The notes beneath the pieces were generated by a model. The model was not told the origin of the DNA, ran no database searches, and saw only the letters and a program-made list of their open reading frames with translations. The position numbers and the translations under genes were made by a program. DNA of 64,000 nt from Podocnemis expansa (lineage: Eukaryota > Chordata > Testudines > Podocnemididae): the NCBI GenBank assembly GCA_007922195.1, contig ML681990.1, positions 37,391,838 through 37,455,837 of the forward strand. Reading direction: 5' to 3'. Below, one piece after another: positions 34,471 to 47,019 of the stretch. How positions within the stretch are numbered: position 1 is the first letter of the stretch; each line of letters opens with the position of its first letter.

Positions 34471-35026
34471 CAAACAATCTTGTTTCCAGTAAGATTGCAT
34501 GTAGAAGGTAACAGCAAATATATTAGATATAAAACTTCGAAGAATTTGTATGTTTTGAGGATTTTTGAGCTGCAATAGGACTAACATATTAATTTCTGGG
34601 ACATGAACTGCTGATGAGATCTGGTGCATAAAGCTGCATCCTGGATTGCAGATGTGCAAGTTCATGTGGGAGTATGTAAAGAGCTGGGATGAGAAGCCTA
34701 GAGAAACATGCAATATTGAGGCTTGAATTGGAGGGAATTACATTGGGGTAGATTGCAGAATAGGAATGTAGTGGAGACGAAAGGAAAAAAATGTCAGACT
34801 TTTCCAACAAAATATACTCTTTTTACAAAACTGAAGTCTTCTGTATGGGTTTTTAAAAAAACTTTTATCTCAGGAAGATTGAAATAACTCCACACTAGCT
34901 GCCTCTTTAGTACAAAGCTCTAGCTAGTTTTGCTTCCTGCCAGTGACACTGACAAAAGTTTTCCCAGACGACTGCTGAGGCAGAGTGGCCTAACTCTCTG
35001 TCTTTCAGCCTTCTGACCATCTCGAG

Positions 35027-35208
35027 CAGTGGTTTTCAACCACTGTGTCTGGACACATTACTGTGTCTCCACACAGTGGTAACTGTGTCGTGGAAAGCTG
35101 GGGAGATGGCTGGATTTGACTGGGTAGGGAATGGAGGGAAAACTTGTGTGACTTGTAGGGTCATGAAATACCACCAAGCATGTCATGACCTCCAAAAGAG
35201 AACCACTG
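35027..35208. mobile_element. Short hAT-like element
   Basis: Starts CAGTGGTTTTCAACCACTG and ends AAAAGAGAACCACTG, clear terminal inverted repeats. Flanks ATCTCGAG and ATCTTGGG match at 6 of 8. Same family as 7790-7931. Confidence 0.75.
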
Positions 35209-36459
35209 ATCTTGGGAACCGGAAAGGTACAAAGCCCTAGTGGTCAGGCTCTGTCATCCTTCTCCAGCTACTGCAGCTAGTGCAAAGACTGAGTAGCTTA
35301 GATCTTTCCTGGGTTGGAAGGCTTTTGTCAGGTACTTCATGGAAAGAGAGTCCATTCTCCAGCCATCTCTAGAATGCAGTCTCATACTATAATGCATTGT
35401 TATGAAGGTAGTACTGTGTGTGGGCGGTGTGCACGTTAAGGTATTTAAAGCCAAAAGGATCTACAACAATCTGTTCTTTTGTTTTCAATAGCACAGATCA
35501 TACAATTGAATCACTTTATTCCTGTACTGAGGTAATTTCCTAGGGACGGGTCAGTGGCTGACCTAAGTGGTCATGTCACAGCACAGTAAGGAATTTCATA
35601 CCCTCTCCTGCCCATGCTTTGTATAGATATGGTGGAGCATGGGGATTCAGGAGGAAGAAGGCAGAGGATATGCAAGTGGCAGTGATTGTTGTGTGTGGAG
35701 TGGAGGCGTAACTTCACCTCTTTGATGTATTGACTAATACCATTTCCCCCTCCCGTCATTTGTTCAGTTGCAAGTATTTGCTGCAGGAAAGGGTCATCAG
35801 CAGGTACAACTCTGTGAGAGGAAGAGGTCATAGCTGTTGTGTCCTGGGCTGCTATTGAAGCGTACAGCAACGGCACTCCTTACTTTGCACTAGAGGTATA
35901 AGAAGAATCTATTTTCTGAAGTCTATAATTGTAGAGCCAATAAAGAAAAGTATGTGAGCAATCTCATTTGTAAATTAACATAACATCTTGTATGTCTGTA
36001 ATCACAAAACCTGCTGTCTTTGTAGCATTCAGAGAACCTAGTACTTGACTACAAGGAGGATGGGGGGATTTAAACCACATTAAATTTAGTTAATAAAGTC
36101 TGAAAATTCTTGAACTTGACCCAATTCATTACCATGCTTTAACTCTGAATTTATTATGAACTCTGGAATCCCCTTTCAAAGTTTGTTCAGTTTTATGCCA
36201 GTTGTGTGAGTTTGGTCTCTTGCTCATGTGCATATAATAACTATACATTACTTTTGGAGTCCTCCAACTGCTATCCCTTATTGCTTTGTGGTGACCATCA
36301 CTGACCTGTGTATCTGTGTGCCCTCCACCTCCTCTGGTGTCGAGTTGACCATATGTCCCCTCCTCTCTTTGAAAATTGCTGAGAGGTCAGAATTTGCCCA
36401 TTTGCTTCTGGATTTGGATATATCAACATTGATGTGATATTACTCCACATGCTTCAGAG

Positions 36460-36833
36460 CAGTGTTTTGCCAACTGCATTCCGTGGAACACTGTTGTCCC
36501 GCATGATAAGAATAGATATTCCATGAAAGCATTTCAATGCTAGTGGTATTTTTTTCTTCTAAAATATTAAATATGAAGTTGTGTGTATCAAAAATAAGGT
36601 ATTTGAAGACTAGATGATTTTCTTTCATTCTTCTGTCTTTATTATTTTTTATTCTTTGTAAAATGAGATGTTCCCCAAAAGACAAACTCTTTAAAATCAA
36701 CTTCTGAAAAATACTTGCAGCAATTTTTCAGTATGAGCCCCCCACCCCACCTATCAGACCAACATGTATGTGTTTCATCAATATATTCCAGGCCCAGAAG
36801 TGTTCCATGGCCAAATTAGTTTGGGAAATGCTG
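36460..36833. mobile_element. hAT-like non-autonomous element
   Basis: Starts CAGTGTTTTGCCAACTGC and ends TTAGTTTGGGAAATGCTG; as reverse complement the right end is CAGCATTTCCCAAACTAA. Flanks CTTCAGAG and CCTTAGAG match at 6 of 8. The interior is AT-rich. Confidence 0.65.
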
Positions 36834-36841
36834 CCTTAGAG

Positions 36842-39800
36842 CATGCCTCAAACAACTGTTTGCTGAGTCCCTAGATCTCTTCATGGTGTGCATGTAGCAA
36901 GCGCTTGTAGAATGAAGAATTTTTTTTGTGTACAATTGCTAAGCAGATATCCACAAGGGGTCAAAACCTGGATATCAACCAGGGAATTACTTAAAACTAA
37001 GAATATGAGGAACAGGTTAATCGGTAGAACTTTTTTGAGGATCGGACAGGATTTTGAGCAATTACACCACTACTGAAGGCAAGAAGGGATCCTCTTTTCC
37101 CCTCTGTGTCGATCTTGCCCACCTCCCAAGGATAAGCAGCCAAAGCTCTAGGAGGAACATAGAGGAATCAGTGAAGAGCAGTCTCCAGAAAGGCAGGCTC
37201 TGTTTTGGACTCTGATCCATGATGACAGCCAGGAAGTAAGCCTGATTCCTGCTGTGTAGGAGCTGAACCTGATGGTCAGTGATATAACTAAGCCTGGAAC
37301 TGAAAAGGCAGATCTTTTGAAGGGGAATGTAAATATCAATCTTAATAGCATAATAAGTTGTAATGCAGTGCTACCTTCTGTTCCAGGTGCCCCATAGCCA
37401 TGCCATTTTTGATAAATATGATCCTTTCTAAGTATACAGCCCCTGCCTCCCCTCCTTCCCAGCCCTAGTGTGGCCATATTTCCAAAGGGTAAAATGGGGC
37501 AGCATGTGGGGCTAACCCAGCTCCTCACCCCCATGTAGGGCTGGCATGCTATCATCCCAGCGCTGCCCCCTCCCCCTCCATAGTTGCTAGTATAGTTGCT
37601 AGCTCGAGTCCTACCTGGCCCCAGCCCAAGCCTGGCCTCCCCTCCTACATGCTGCTCAGCCACTGACATATTCCTCCTCACCTCCCTTGTTTGACAAAAG
37701 TGAGCATATCCTGGACAGGGCTTAAAGGGACCGTCTCTACATTTTCACCATGTCTGCTGTGGATAAAGCAGCATCTAAGACTGAGAAAATGCTCTACTTT
37801 GTTCTGGACGTTTCCAAGGACATCTGCATGGTTGTTTCCTCCTCAGATTCCCCCTCACCAGTCTAGGTCACAATTCCCTTCCACTCCTTGCAGTGCTTCT
37901 GAGGGGAGCCAGCACTTCTGGGGGAATTTCTCACTGTGTCTTGCTGGCCTGCCCTTTGCCTTTTTGAATAAGGCCATTTTTTGCCTCCTACTCATTTGCC
38001 TCATAACATCCTCCAAAGTCAGAACAGTCTAAAGATGCTGCCTCCCATCCTCCAGCTCCATGTAAGCACCTCCAAGTCATGCCAAAGCTGCAAAGCCAGA
38101 CCAAGAATATAATTCCCAACCCCACACCACTGGTAAGGTACAATGGGAAAAACCCAAACAGCACTATACTGCCCAGCTAAAAATCCCAGTCCAACCCTCC
38201 TCATCTACACACGATTTACCATCTCTGAGGCTCTCCCAAGACAAGGTAGAATCTCTTAAAAGGGAAACCACAAATAGCTTCTGTGTGATATAAGCAATAA
38301 CCACCTGTTTTTGTGTTGTGTGTTTTATGCCACAGCACCTACAGTAGCTAGACTCTCAAGGACAAAGCCTTTATCAGTGGCTAAGCAGTTGGTTCACTGG
38401 AGGTGGAAGAGAAGGAAAACTTGGGATGAAACATTTGCAGACACTTCCCCCCTCACAAACTTCCTCCAACAGTTGAAAATGGTGGAGACCATAACTGAAG
38501 TTGGAGAGAGAAAAAAAGAGTAGAGTTAGCCAGAAACTAACTGTGTTAGAGTGGCCAGAGGCTGCATCAAGTGGCCAGGGAGACTGTTACCATGGTGAGA
38601 AACACTGAAGGAGAATTAGAATGGTCCATTGCCACAGAGTCAGAATGCTTTATCGCAACAAATGCAGTTGTTGGGCTATCAAACAATGTAGTGCTCTAAA
38701 CCAGGACCCAGCCATGTTCTGCAGCCGCTGTATAATACAAGATGCTGAGAATACCAATATCTTCTATCAGCAATGCTCCCAAAAAACAGTCCTTTCACAG
38801 ACCCAAGCTTAGGGCAGTGAGGACCTGGGAGTCCAGCTCTTCCAAGCTATCTCATGCCCTGATAACTTTGATCACAGGCCTTCTGGTATCAAAGAACAAG
38901 AGGCAAGGCAGAGACTTGCTTGTGAACTGGAGACTGTTCCCCCCTTTGTGTTCTGGCTTTCAAGTTTTGTTCTTGGTTTAGTTAAATGTTTAATTGTGAT
39001 TGTTCTATAATAGATTAATAAGGAATCAGTGATGGATTTTATACAAAAAATACATACCATTTGTGATTCACAGAAGCATGAAGGCACAAACCATGTGCCA
39101 CATCCACCATGCATAAGAGATTACATTGCTCACAATCCATTCACCAGTCTACCTGCAGGGTAACAGATGGATACGCAGATGCATGTTTTCTGGCTTCAGA
39201 CTCTAAGTAAAAGCAAAAGGTATATCTGAGGACAATATTGCTCTGGTTGTTTCTATTCTCTAGTGGACATCTTGCTGGATGCCCAAACTGCTGAGCAAGT
39301 CACTGCACATCAGCTTCCCATCCAGCTTTAAGGCTTTCTTCCTACTCACAAATACTGTGTAAAATAAAAGATGCAGGAATAATCTTTGAAAAGTCTTTCT
39401 TTCTGCAGCCTCCAAAGCATTACATAAACAGTCCCATCTTCATTTCAGATGGCCAGCTACTTTTGCCACTGTCATTTGGCAGTTACTGGGATGATAGTTA
39501 AACAGTTCCTGGCTTCTGTCCAACTGGCTTGTGATGACTTCATTGAGATATCAAAGGATAAGATGAATCTCACCCTGTAATGGCCAGAGTGATTTTGGGG
39601 AGAAAACTGTCCTTTATTTATTAAAATAGAAAGCGCTGAGTTGCAAAAGAGCCCAGTATTGTGGCCCTTTCTGGATTGTGGCCAACATGGCCTGCATGGC
39701 CACAATGGTCAACCAGTTCTTGGAGCACCATCAAGAAATAGGCCTTTCAGTTTTATAAATTTGGAGCACTGGTTGTTGGTGGTTGACAAATAATGGACAG

Positions 39801-41780
39801 ACAAATGGCTCCCATCAATTGCTCATGTATAGTTTGGGATTCCCAAATGTGCAAAGACTTCAATCACTTCCTGATCATTGTTAAGCTTTCTATTCCAGTG
39901 CAACAGTACCTTATGCATAATATCTTACACCTGTAGGACAATGACTCTGAGTCTATCTCCCAATGTCAATTGGACCAATAGCAGTTAGGGTGGGCCAGCT
40001 TCTACAAGACAATGGCAATCCATTTGACAGTTTTGGGGCACAGCATGTTGGTATGCTCCCGCTTCAGAGCTAGTTCAGTACATCTTAAAGTTGCCTTCCC
40101 TATTCTGAAATTTTCACCAGTACTGGTTGTACCAGATCTGCAGAATGGTCCTTTTCCCACCAATCAATGCTGGTTTCCCTAGCTCAGAAATGGTGTTGCA
40201 ATATAGGAAGCTGGTCCTGTTGTAGAAGTTGCTTGATATTGTCCTCTTCTTCCTCCTTCACAACTTGAGGAGCCATTGCTAAAGGCACATAAGTACTTGG
40301 AGCAGAGGGGAAGGCCAAAACCAAAGCCACCTGTCTTCAAAAGCTGAACTAGAGTCCAAGCAAGCTCTGTCCATTCATCAGTTCCTAGCATATTACACAA
40401 AGCATTGGGTCCATGCTCGTTCACAGCAGTTCAAAAATGGGACTAGACTGCCCAAAAACAAAACATGGGAGGGAGAGAATAGAATTATGGGATTTAAAAA
40501 AAAGTATCTTGAACCCACCTGGCTTCTACTATGCATCAGTACCACTAGTACATCTTCTTTTGGTGGCTCTGTGACTTCCAGGTGCTGTGCTATCCTTCGG
40601 TGATCTCCAGCCATCATGATGGCTCACTCTGTGATCCCTCTTAATCCAGGAAATGCAGTTTTCTTTTTATGATTTGGCCCTCCAGCCAGGTCACTGTGGT
40701 CTTCCCTTGCTAGAGTATCAAATTCTTTTTGGGGCAAACTGTTCCAGGTATTCTGTTCTCCACTGCCTGGCTTGTGCCACATCTCCACTGGCTGATGATG
40801 CCCATCTTCTACTCCAGACTCTGTCTCAAGACCCAGTCTTCAGCTGCTAAGGTCATCATTATCCTGTTCCTTTTCCTCTGAGCCTTTCCTAGCTTTCTGG
40901 CTCTCCCCACTCTTTCTGTTTGCCAGCCACCCTCCTCCCTTCTCACAGAAAGTGCCTGCAGACCCTTGCAGCTCCCATTCTGTTCTCAGCTTCTCGGCTT
41001 TAGACAAGGCTGGCCTGTTCCTTTTTGGCTGCGCCTCATCTGATTAATCCCTGCTTGGTGGCTTTTCCTCCAGGTGCAGCCTGAGCATTTAATTGACCCA
41101 TCCAGTCACCTTAACTCCTTCTATGGTATGGACATCCCGTCAAAACCCCTTGATGCACCATGAGAAAAATCCCTGAATGCACAGTGCTCTTCAGGAAAGC
41201 AAAGGACCATGGATTATCTTGGAGACCCTGCCCCCAAGAGATACACATTGAAAGAGGGCCTAGCTATCCCATGTGAATGCTATTTAGACAGTTTGCATGT
41301 TTCATGTTACTTAGCACACATCAACTCAATGCAGATTATAAGTAAAACCTGTGTATGGACAAACTCCAGATGCTACGTAGAGTGGTGCAGAATTTTTCCT
41401 TTTGTTAAATCTAAACAAAATGCAATAGATAATTTAACAACTCAAAATACTTGGCTCAAGTTACCACTGGCATGTGGCATGTAAATTCTTCACTACTCAA
41501 CTTTTTTTCTGGTGCTATTTATTATCTGCAAATCAGGTTTCAACTATTTACAACTCTGGGGCTTTGCTAAAAACTTTCACTGCAGCCAGATGGTGTGAGC
41601 TATGTTGTGACAATCCGTATATACTGTACTGCACTAGCAGACATAAATTATTATTACACAGATTCTAGCAAAACATGCACACAATTCCTTTGTCTTTAAT
41701 ATTATTTGCCTAACTGCCAGTACAAAATAATGAGCACTTTTCTTGAGTATTTAAGTTGAAATACAAAATAGGTGAGTAAA
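36842..41780. other. Long stretch without identified genes
   Basis: 37430-37690 is GC-rich with no clear ends. 39280-40850 has many long partly open frames, but I could not tie them to a family. 41030-41110 has an ATTAATCCC...ATTTAATTGACCC segment of the kind seen in LTRs. No feature supported firmly. Confidence 0.5.
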
Positions 41781-41785
41781 AGAAG

Positions 41786-42028
41786 CAAGGAGTCTTGTGG
41801 CATTTAAAGACTAACAGATTTATCTATTGCATGACCTTTCATGGGAGAAAGTCCCACTTCATCAGATGCTTTGAAGATGGGGGAAACACAGAATGGGATG
41901 AAAATAAATGCAAGGTAGTGTAAGACATGGGATCAGGTCATACAGTAAGAGCAAAACAGAGCAGTTGTTAAGTTTCAAACACTGGGAAACAGAACATAGA
42001 GGAAGGTGAAGTCAAATCACCTGTTGTA
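41786..42028 (-). mobile_element. Penelope-like tail with upstream UTR
   Basis: On the minus strand it matches one arm of the 10340-11790 element over its whole length: from TTTCCCATTACAACAGGTGATTTGACTTC down to the TTAGTCTTTAAATGCCACAAG end. There is no RT sequence and no second arm. It keeps the best hammerhead-like core of the window. Confidence 0.75.
41829..41869 (-). ncRNA. Hammerhead-ribozyme-like motif in Penelope tail
   Basis: Read on the minus strand the order is GCAU, CUGAUGA, a 6-bp hairpin (GUGGGA/UCCCAU, one G-U pair) with a pyrimidine loop, GAA, AGGUC, then AUGC. GCAU and AUGC can pair as stem I, CUGAUGA and GAA are the conserved core, and GUC fits the cleavage triplet. Two reservations: one extra A lies between the core and the hairpin, and stem III is only one pair unless two RNAs dimerise. 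Hammerheads are known in Penelope-like elements; activity here is unproven. Confidence 0.45.
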
Positions 42029-42029
42029 A

Positions 42030-45000
42030 TGGGAAAATAGGTGAGTGTTATGCTATTGTATACACTTACATCCCCAAAACTGTCAAGATTAACATTTCCT
42101 GACCTAATGTTCTTTTAATTCAGAACACTTGTAAGCATGCATTATGATACTGTCTTTAATTACCTGATTACATGCTATCTTTTCTATGGGATCCATCCTT
42201 CATTCAGTGCACAGGATGCACAATATTTAAAAAAAAATAATAATAATCCTGTAACCCATATTGACCTCTCCCATTGGTATTAAGCAGGACTTTGCTCTTT
42301 AGACCCATTGCATAGTGCTGCAGCATGTGAGCTAACGGATTAAAATGTGGTAGTAGAAGGCTGTTATCTTTTATGAGGATTGTCCACTACACAGAGAGAG
42401 AGATACACCCACTTTACTAGTGGGTTTCTGAAAACCAGTGGGTTCTCACCAGCCTCAGGGAGTTCAACAGCCAACCAGCAATGTGACTTGGCCCTCTGGC
42501 TTAACCCCAAATCCCATAGCTCCAAACCAAATTCACCAAAGTATTGCCTGGTGGCCAGAATCACCTGACCACTATGGAAGGCAGGGCAAAGGACACCAAA
42601 GACAATGGAGAAGTACTTATAAAAGGGGAGTATAGGTATTTAATTTATCATATATACACAGTTTTTTACCCCATTTCCCTCAGTGATCTTGTATCTCAGA
42701 CAAGTCCAAAGATTTAGGGTGGCAGGCCCCAGCCTGCACCCAGTTCTCCTCAAATTCACTATCATCCCCTCCCCTGAGGGGATTGGCTCTTCTTCTGTTC
42801 CTTTCCAGGACTGTTTGATGCCTTGGCATTCCTCTATAAAACACTGAAGGCAATGCAAAAAAGACAGCTATCAGACTATGTCACTCTCCTCCTAGTCACA
42901 GAAAAAAAGCTGACTTAGACTCATACCTTCCTAAACAAAATGTACTTAGTCTTGCTCCAGTGTATGCCCATGATCACATTTCCTACTAATCCATCTGTTA
43001 CTTTGCATGCTTTTTCCAGTACTGATACTTCATTCCTCTGTTTTTCCATACTCTTGTCTTTATTCCTATCATGCCTCCTCCTGTAACCAAAACTCTCCCT
43101 GTCCTTCTCCACCAAGCACACTCTTCCTTTTTCAGATCCCTTTATTAAAGCTCACTCTTTTAAGAAATATCTTAAATTTAATTGACTGTAAGCATCCAAT
43201 AATCACTCTGTGAGAAGGAACATAAATGTAAGCAGATAATGAGTTGAAGAAAGCATCTGCTTTCCCAGAAACACCTCCCTTCATTTTAGTATGTCCATTT
43301 TGGTGGGTTTTAGTGGGTACAAAGAATTAAAGATGGACTTATAGTGTTTGGGTTGTGATCTCTATAATCTATTTGTTATATTGATTCTTATGCCATGCTT
43401 ATGCATTTAGTGCATTCCAGTAGTTCATTAAGAAATGTGAGAACATGTCTGCCATGTGGTGTTTATTGTCTCCTCCTCTCCCCAGGAAGAGAAGGATATG
43501 CAGTGGAATGTGATATTTTTGATAATGATCAGAGGGGTATTTTTGTTTCTCTTTTGTTTTTAAATTAATTTACCTGTTGTGTGTTTTGTTAGAGAAGGCA
43601 AGGTCAAAGAATTGTAGCTTATGTTTGCAGTAGAAAGAGTTGAAGTTTGTGAAGGGCTTTAATTTTGGAGAGAACTTATTCTTCAGTCTTGAACCTGCCC
43701 CCTGCCCTGAGACAGCTGTTTCCCACGTTAGTTTTATCATTCAGGATTTCATTGTGCCAGAGAAGTGAAGTTGTTTGATCATGGTCTTCATCCTGGTGCT
43801 TTGGGTGATATTTTAGATATGGTGGGACCAGGCTATGGAGCACTTTAAAGATAAGGCCTTGAAACTTGATTACACTTGTTTCTTATAAAATTTGAAAGAC
43901 TGGAAGATGTATCTGACCTGAATATAGTTTTAGACTAAACAGAGCCTTGTTAGAATGGATTCCATTTTTTTCTTTCAACCTCCTAATTTACATGGAATTC
44001 CAAATGACAAAATATGCAAAACACTTCAATAATTATGTGATTTTATTTTTACTAATTCAATTCCTATGTTCAATGTTTGGCATCTGTAACCAGCCTGATT
44101 TCATAAGTCATTTGTCAAAGATCATATCTGTATTTGTGGGTGCTTTTCTTATCAGGATTTACTTTCATAGGCTATTAATTAGAAAAGTAAATTGCATCCC
44201 TTATCTCTTAAAGAATAATTATTAGTTTTAACAATAACCATTCAGATCACTGATAGTCAATCCTCAGTAAATAAATTTATCAGGAATGTAATTCATGTAT
44301 CAGCCTATAGAACAGTATCATTCATACATTTAGTGACTTTTTTCAACAATGCAGATTTTTTTTTTAAAGGACATATATTGCCAACTTTTCTCAAGAAAGA
44401 TAATACCCCATTTTGTGAGTGGTTCCACTTAAATCAACAGGAGTATGGTAAAACTAACTTGTAATTAAGGTGGGCAAAAATCTGGACCATAGAAAGTAGG
44501 CTCTAGTTCATATTATTAATAAGGGAACTGATAGAGTATGAATAGTATTATATTTTTCTATCAGTGTCATAGTGTCACTGCAACTTATCATTTCTTTGCA
44601 TTGGCAGAGAGAGTTTCGATACTTCTAAAGCACCTTTCATGTTGGGGACTTGACATTTGCAATTGTTAACTAAGTCTGACGGTATCCTTGTGAGGTAGGC
44701 TAGTAAAAAAAAAGTCCATATTTTTGAGAAGGAGCAGCTGAGACCCAGAGTGATATGCCAGATTTACATGACAAATTTGAAATACCAATATGAGGTACTC
44801 CACAATGCTCTTCACTGTCAAAAACAAGACACACACACACACACATACAGAGGAGCAGTATCATGCAAGATTGCCATTTTCATATGCAGCTTTTCAGCAG
44901 TTAGAGCAATTCTGTATTTGTACCTACAACAGCAAAGTGAAACATACAGTTTTGTTACAGTTGGATTCCCCTTCTATATTGGTTAAACCAAACAGAAAAA

Positions 45001-47018
45001 TGTGGTTCAGTGTGCTAGCTTTCCTTGATAATAAGTAACTTAGCTTTCTCTGTTTAGAGGAAGAATACAATTTTAAAAACTATTAATAATAATGGAAATA
45101 CTAATGTTCAAAATCTCTTCTCTAACTGAAGTTATAGCAATTTGTTCTAGCCCCAAAATAGGAGCTTAATGAGAGCAACAGGATGGCAGATTGAATTCAA
45201 CATAGACAATTACCATGGGGAGGAGAACAATAAAATCCATAATCTTGCAGGCACCTCTGATATAATGCAGTTCTGACCCAGAATTCCCTCCAGCTTCCCT
45301 TTCATAGATAAGTGTATCAGTGGCACAATACATGGCTTCCTCTCCAGTGTGCAAATGTCAAGTGTCAGGCCCCAGATGAAGGGAGAAACCTAGTACTCAC
45401 TCTTTAGGCTAATAGAAATGTTATTGCAAACAGAGATAAGGAGTGGAAGGTTAAACAACTGATTTGCATGTTTGTTAAAACAAGGACTAAGTCTGCATAA
45501 AAATGAAGATTATGCCTTTACCACAAAAAGGGCATGGAAATGGATTAAGATACAGCTGAGTGCTCTGTATAGAGAGACTGTTATAGAGAATTTCTATGAA
45601 ATTGATTAAAACAAAATCAGAAATCATGACAAGCTATGATTGTACAGTCAAAAGTAGTTATTATGTAACTAAAAAGCAAAATGACTTTCAGACCATGGTT
45701 GTCAGCCAGTGGCAGGGTGGAGAAGGAAAAGAAAATCTGCCTGAAGTACCTGAATTATGGGAATTTATATCCTTTTACTACCTTAAAAATGGGAATATAC
45801 CTTTTTCTAATATTACCTACCAAATCTACAAAGCAGTAAATGATCCTGAGAGAGGTCTAGCCTCTCTCTCGTGCATGCAGCTGATGAAAAGCCTTTTTTT
45901 TCCCCCCTGATTGCGTATAGCCTATGTGAATTTGCTGGTTATGTTCTTTGCAAAACTAGCCCTTAATGTTCAAATTTCTGCCACTTCAACATTGATTAAG
46001 ACATATAAGTGATCCTTTGAAAGACTTAGGAACGATGCCCACGAGCTAACATTGTGCAGCACAATTGCCAAAAGGTTCGCTAACAATCCATAACTCATGG
46101 ATTGCTAGGAAGATGATTGATTGCTAAGAATTTCTTAACAGTGTTCTGCGAAAATTAGACCTAAGGGTTTTGGAACACTTAAAAGTAATACTTTTATTTG
46201 TGTTCAGCTACTGTGTAATTTATTTTGAAAGGAAATTTTTGAAAGGAAAATGATAAAATGTGAGAGAGTTGCATGGAGGAAGGATCAGTTTAAATTTTAA
46301 TTTCTGTTAATCAAACAATGGTTTCTTTGACTGTAAATGGCCTTATATATTTATCAATTTGAAAATCTGCTCATTTTCTAGTAATTACAGCTACTTTGTT
46401 ACTACAGTGACAAGTTCAAATGAACAATTGATGATATTCTGATACAGTAAACATACCATTCTACAATCACCGTTCCTAATAAATACTGAATTGAATGACA
46501 TTTTGTTCAGTCATTTTTATTACACAGGGGAATTACACATGGGTAATCTGGAAACTAATTTGATGTTTGTGGTAGTCTGTGCCAGCAAACTGAAAAAGAA
46601 AATGGTTCTTCAAAGTCCCAGAAAGCTCAGAAGGGGCAATTCAATAAAAGATATTGAGCTTCCACCAGCTTATATCTGATCTTATCCCAGGTGTCAAACC
46701 TGAACTTCACAGTATTTTATAAACAGCATTAACTTACTTTTCTGTGTATAAAAAGGAAACGGATAACAAACATGGCAGATTTGAAAGCTGTTTTCTGTGT
46801 AACTAGTAGTACTGCAGTCTACCTTAGAAGTTGTGTTCTCACACCAACAGCTTTCCAGACATTGTCAAAATGGGGATTGACAGCAACTGGTGGCCTTCTC
46901 CACCTGATGGTACTTCTTTCAGCTTCTCCACTTATGAAAGAATGTGTTTATAGAGGGGATGTTCTAACTCTTCCATTGTATAGACCTCATCTTAATAAAG
47001 GTGACTTGTAGATCACCT
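42030..47018. other. AT-rich stretch without recognised genes
   Basis: A (CA)n run lies at 44831-44845. 44590-44765 resembles a MIR: CTTGTGAGGTAGGCTAG, then GAGACCCAGAG in the expected order. The frame at 45596-45910 (104 codons) has no motif and is probably chance. Nothing else is supported. Confidence 0.55.
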
Positions 47019-47019
47019 A

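Noticed and set aside
39280..40850. Long, partly open translations on the plus strand that looked like a decayed transposon gene.
   Set aside because: I could not match motif order to any family; left unassigned.
45596..45910. 104-codon frame in AT-rich DNA.
   Set aside because: No motif, no initiation or splice context, no neighbours in support.
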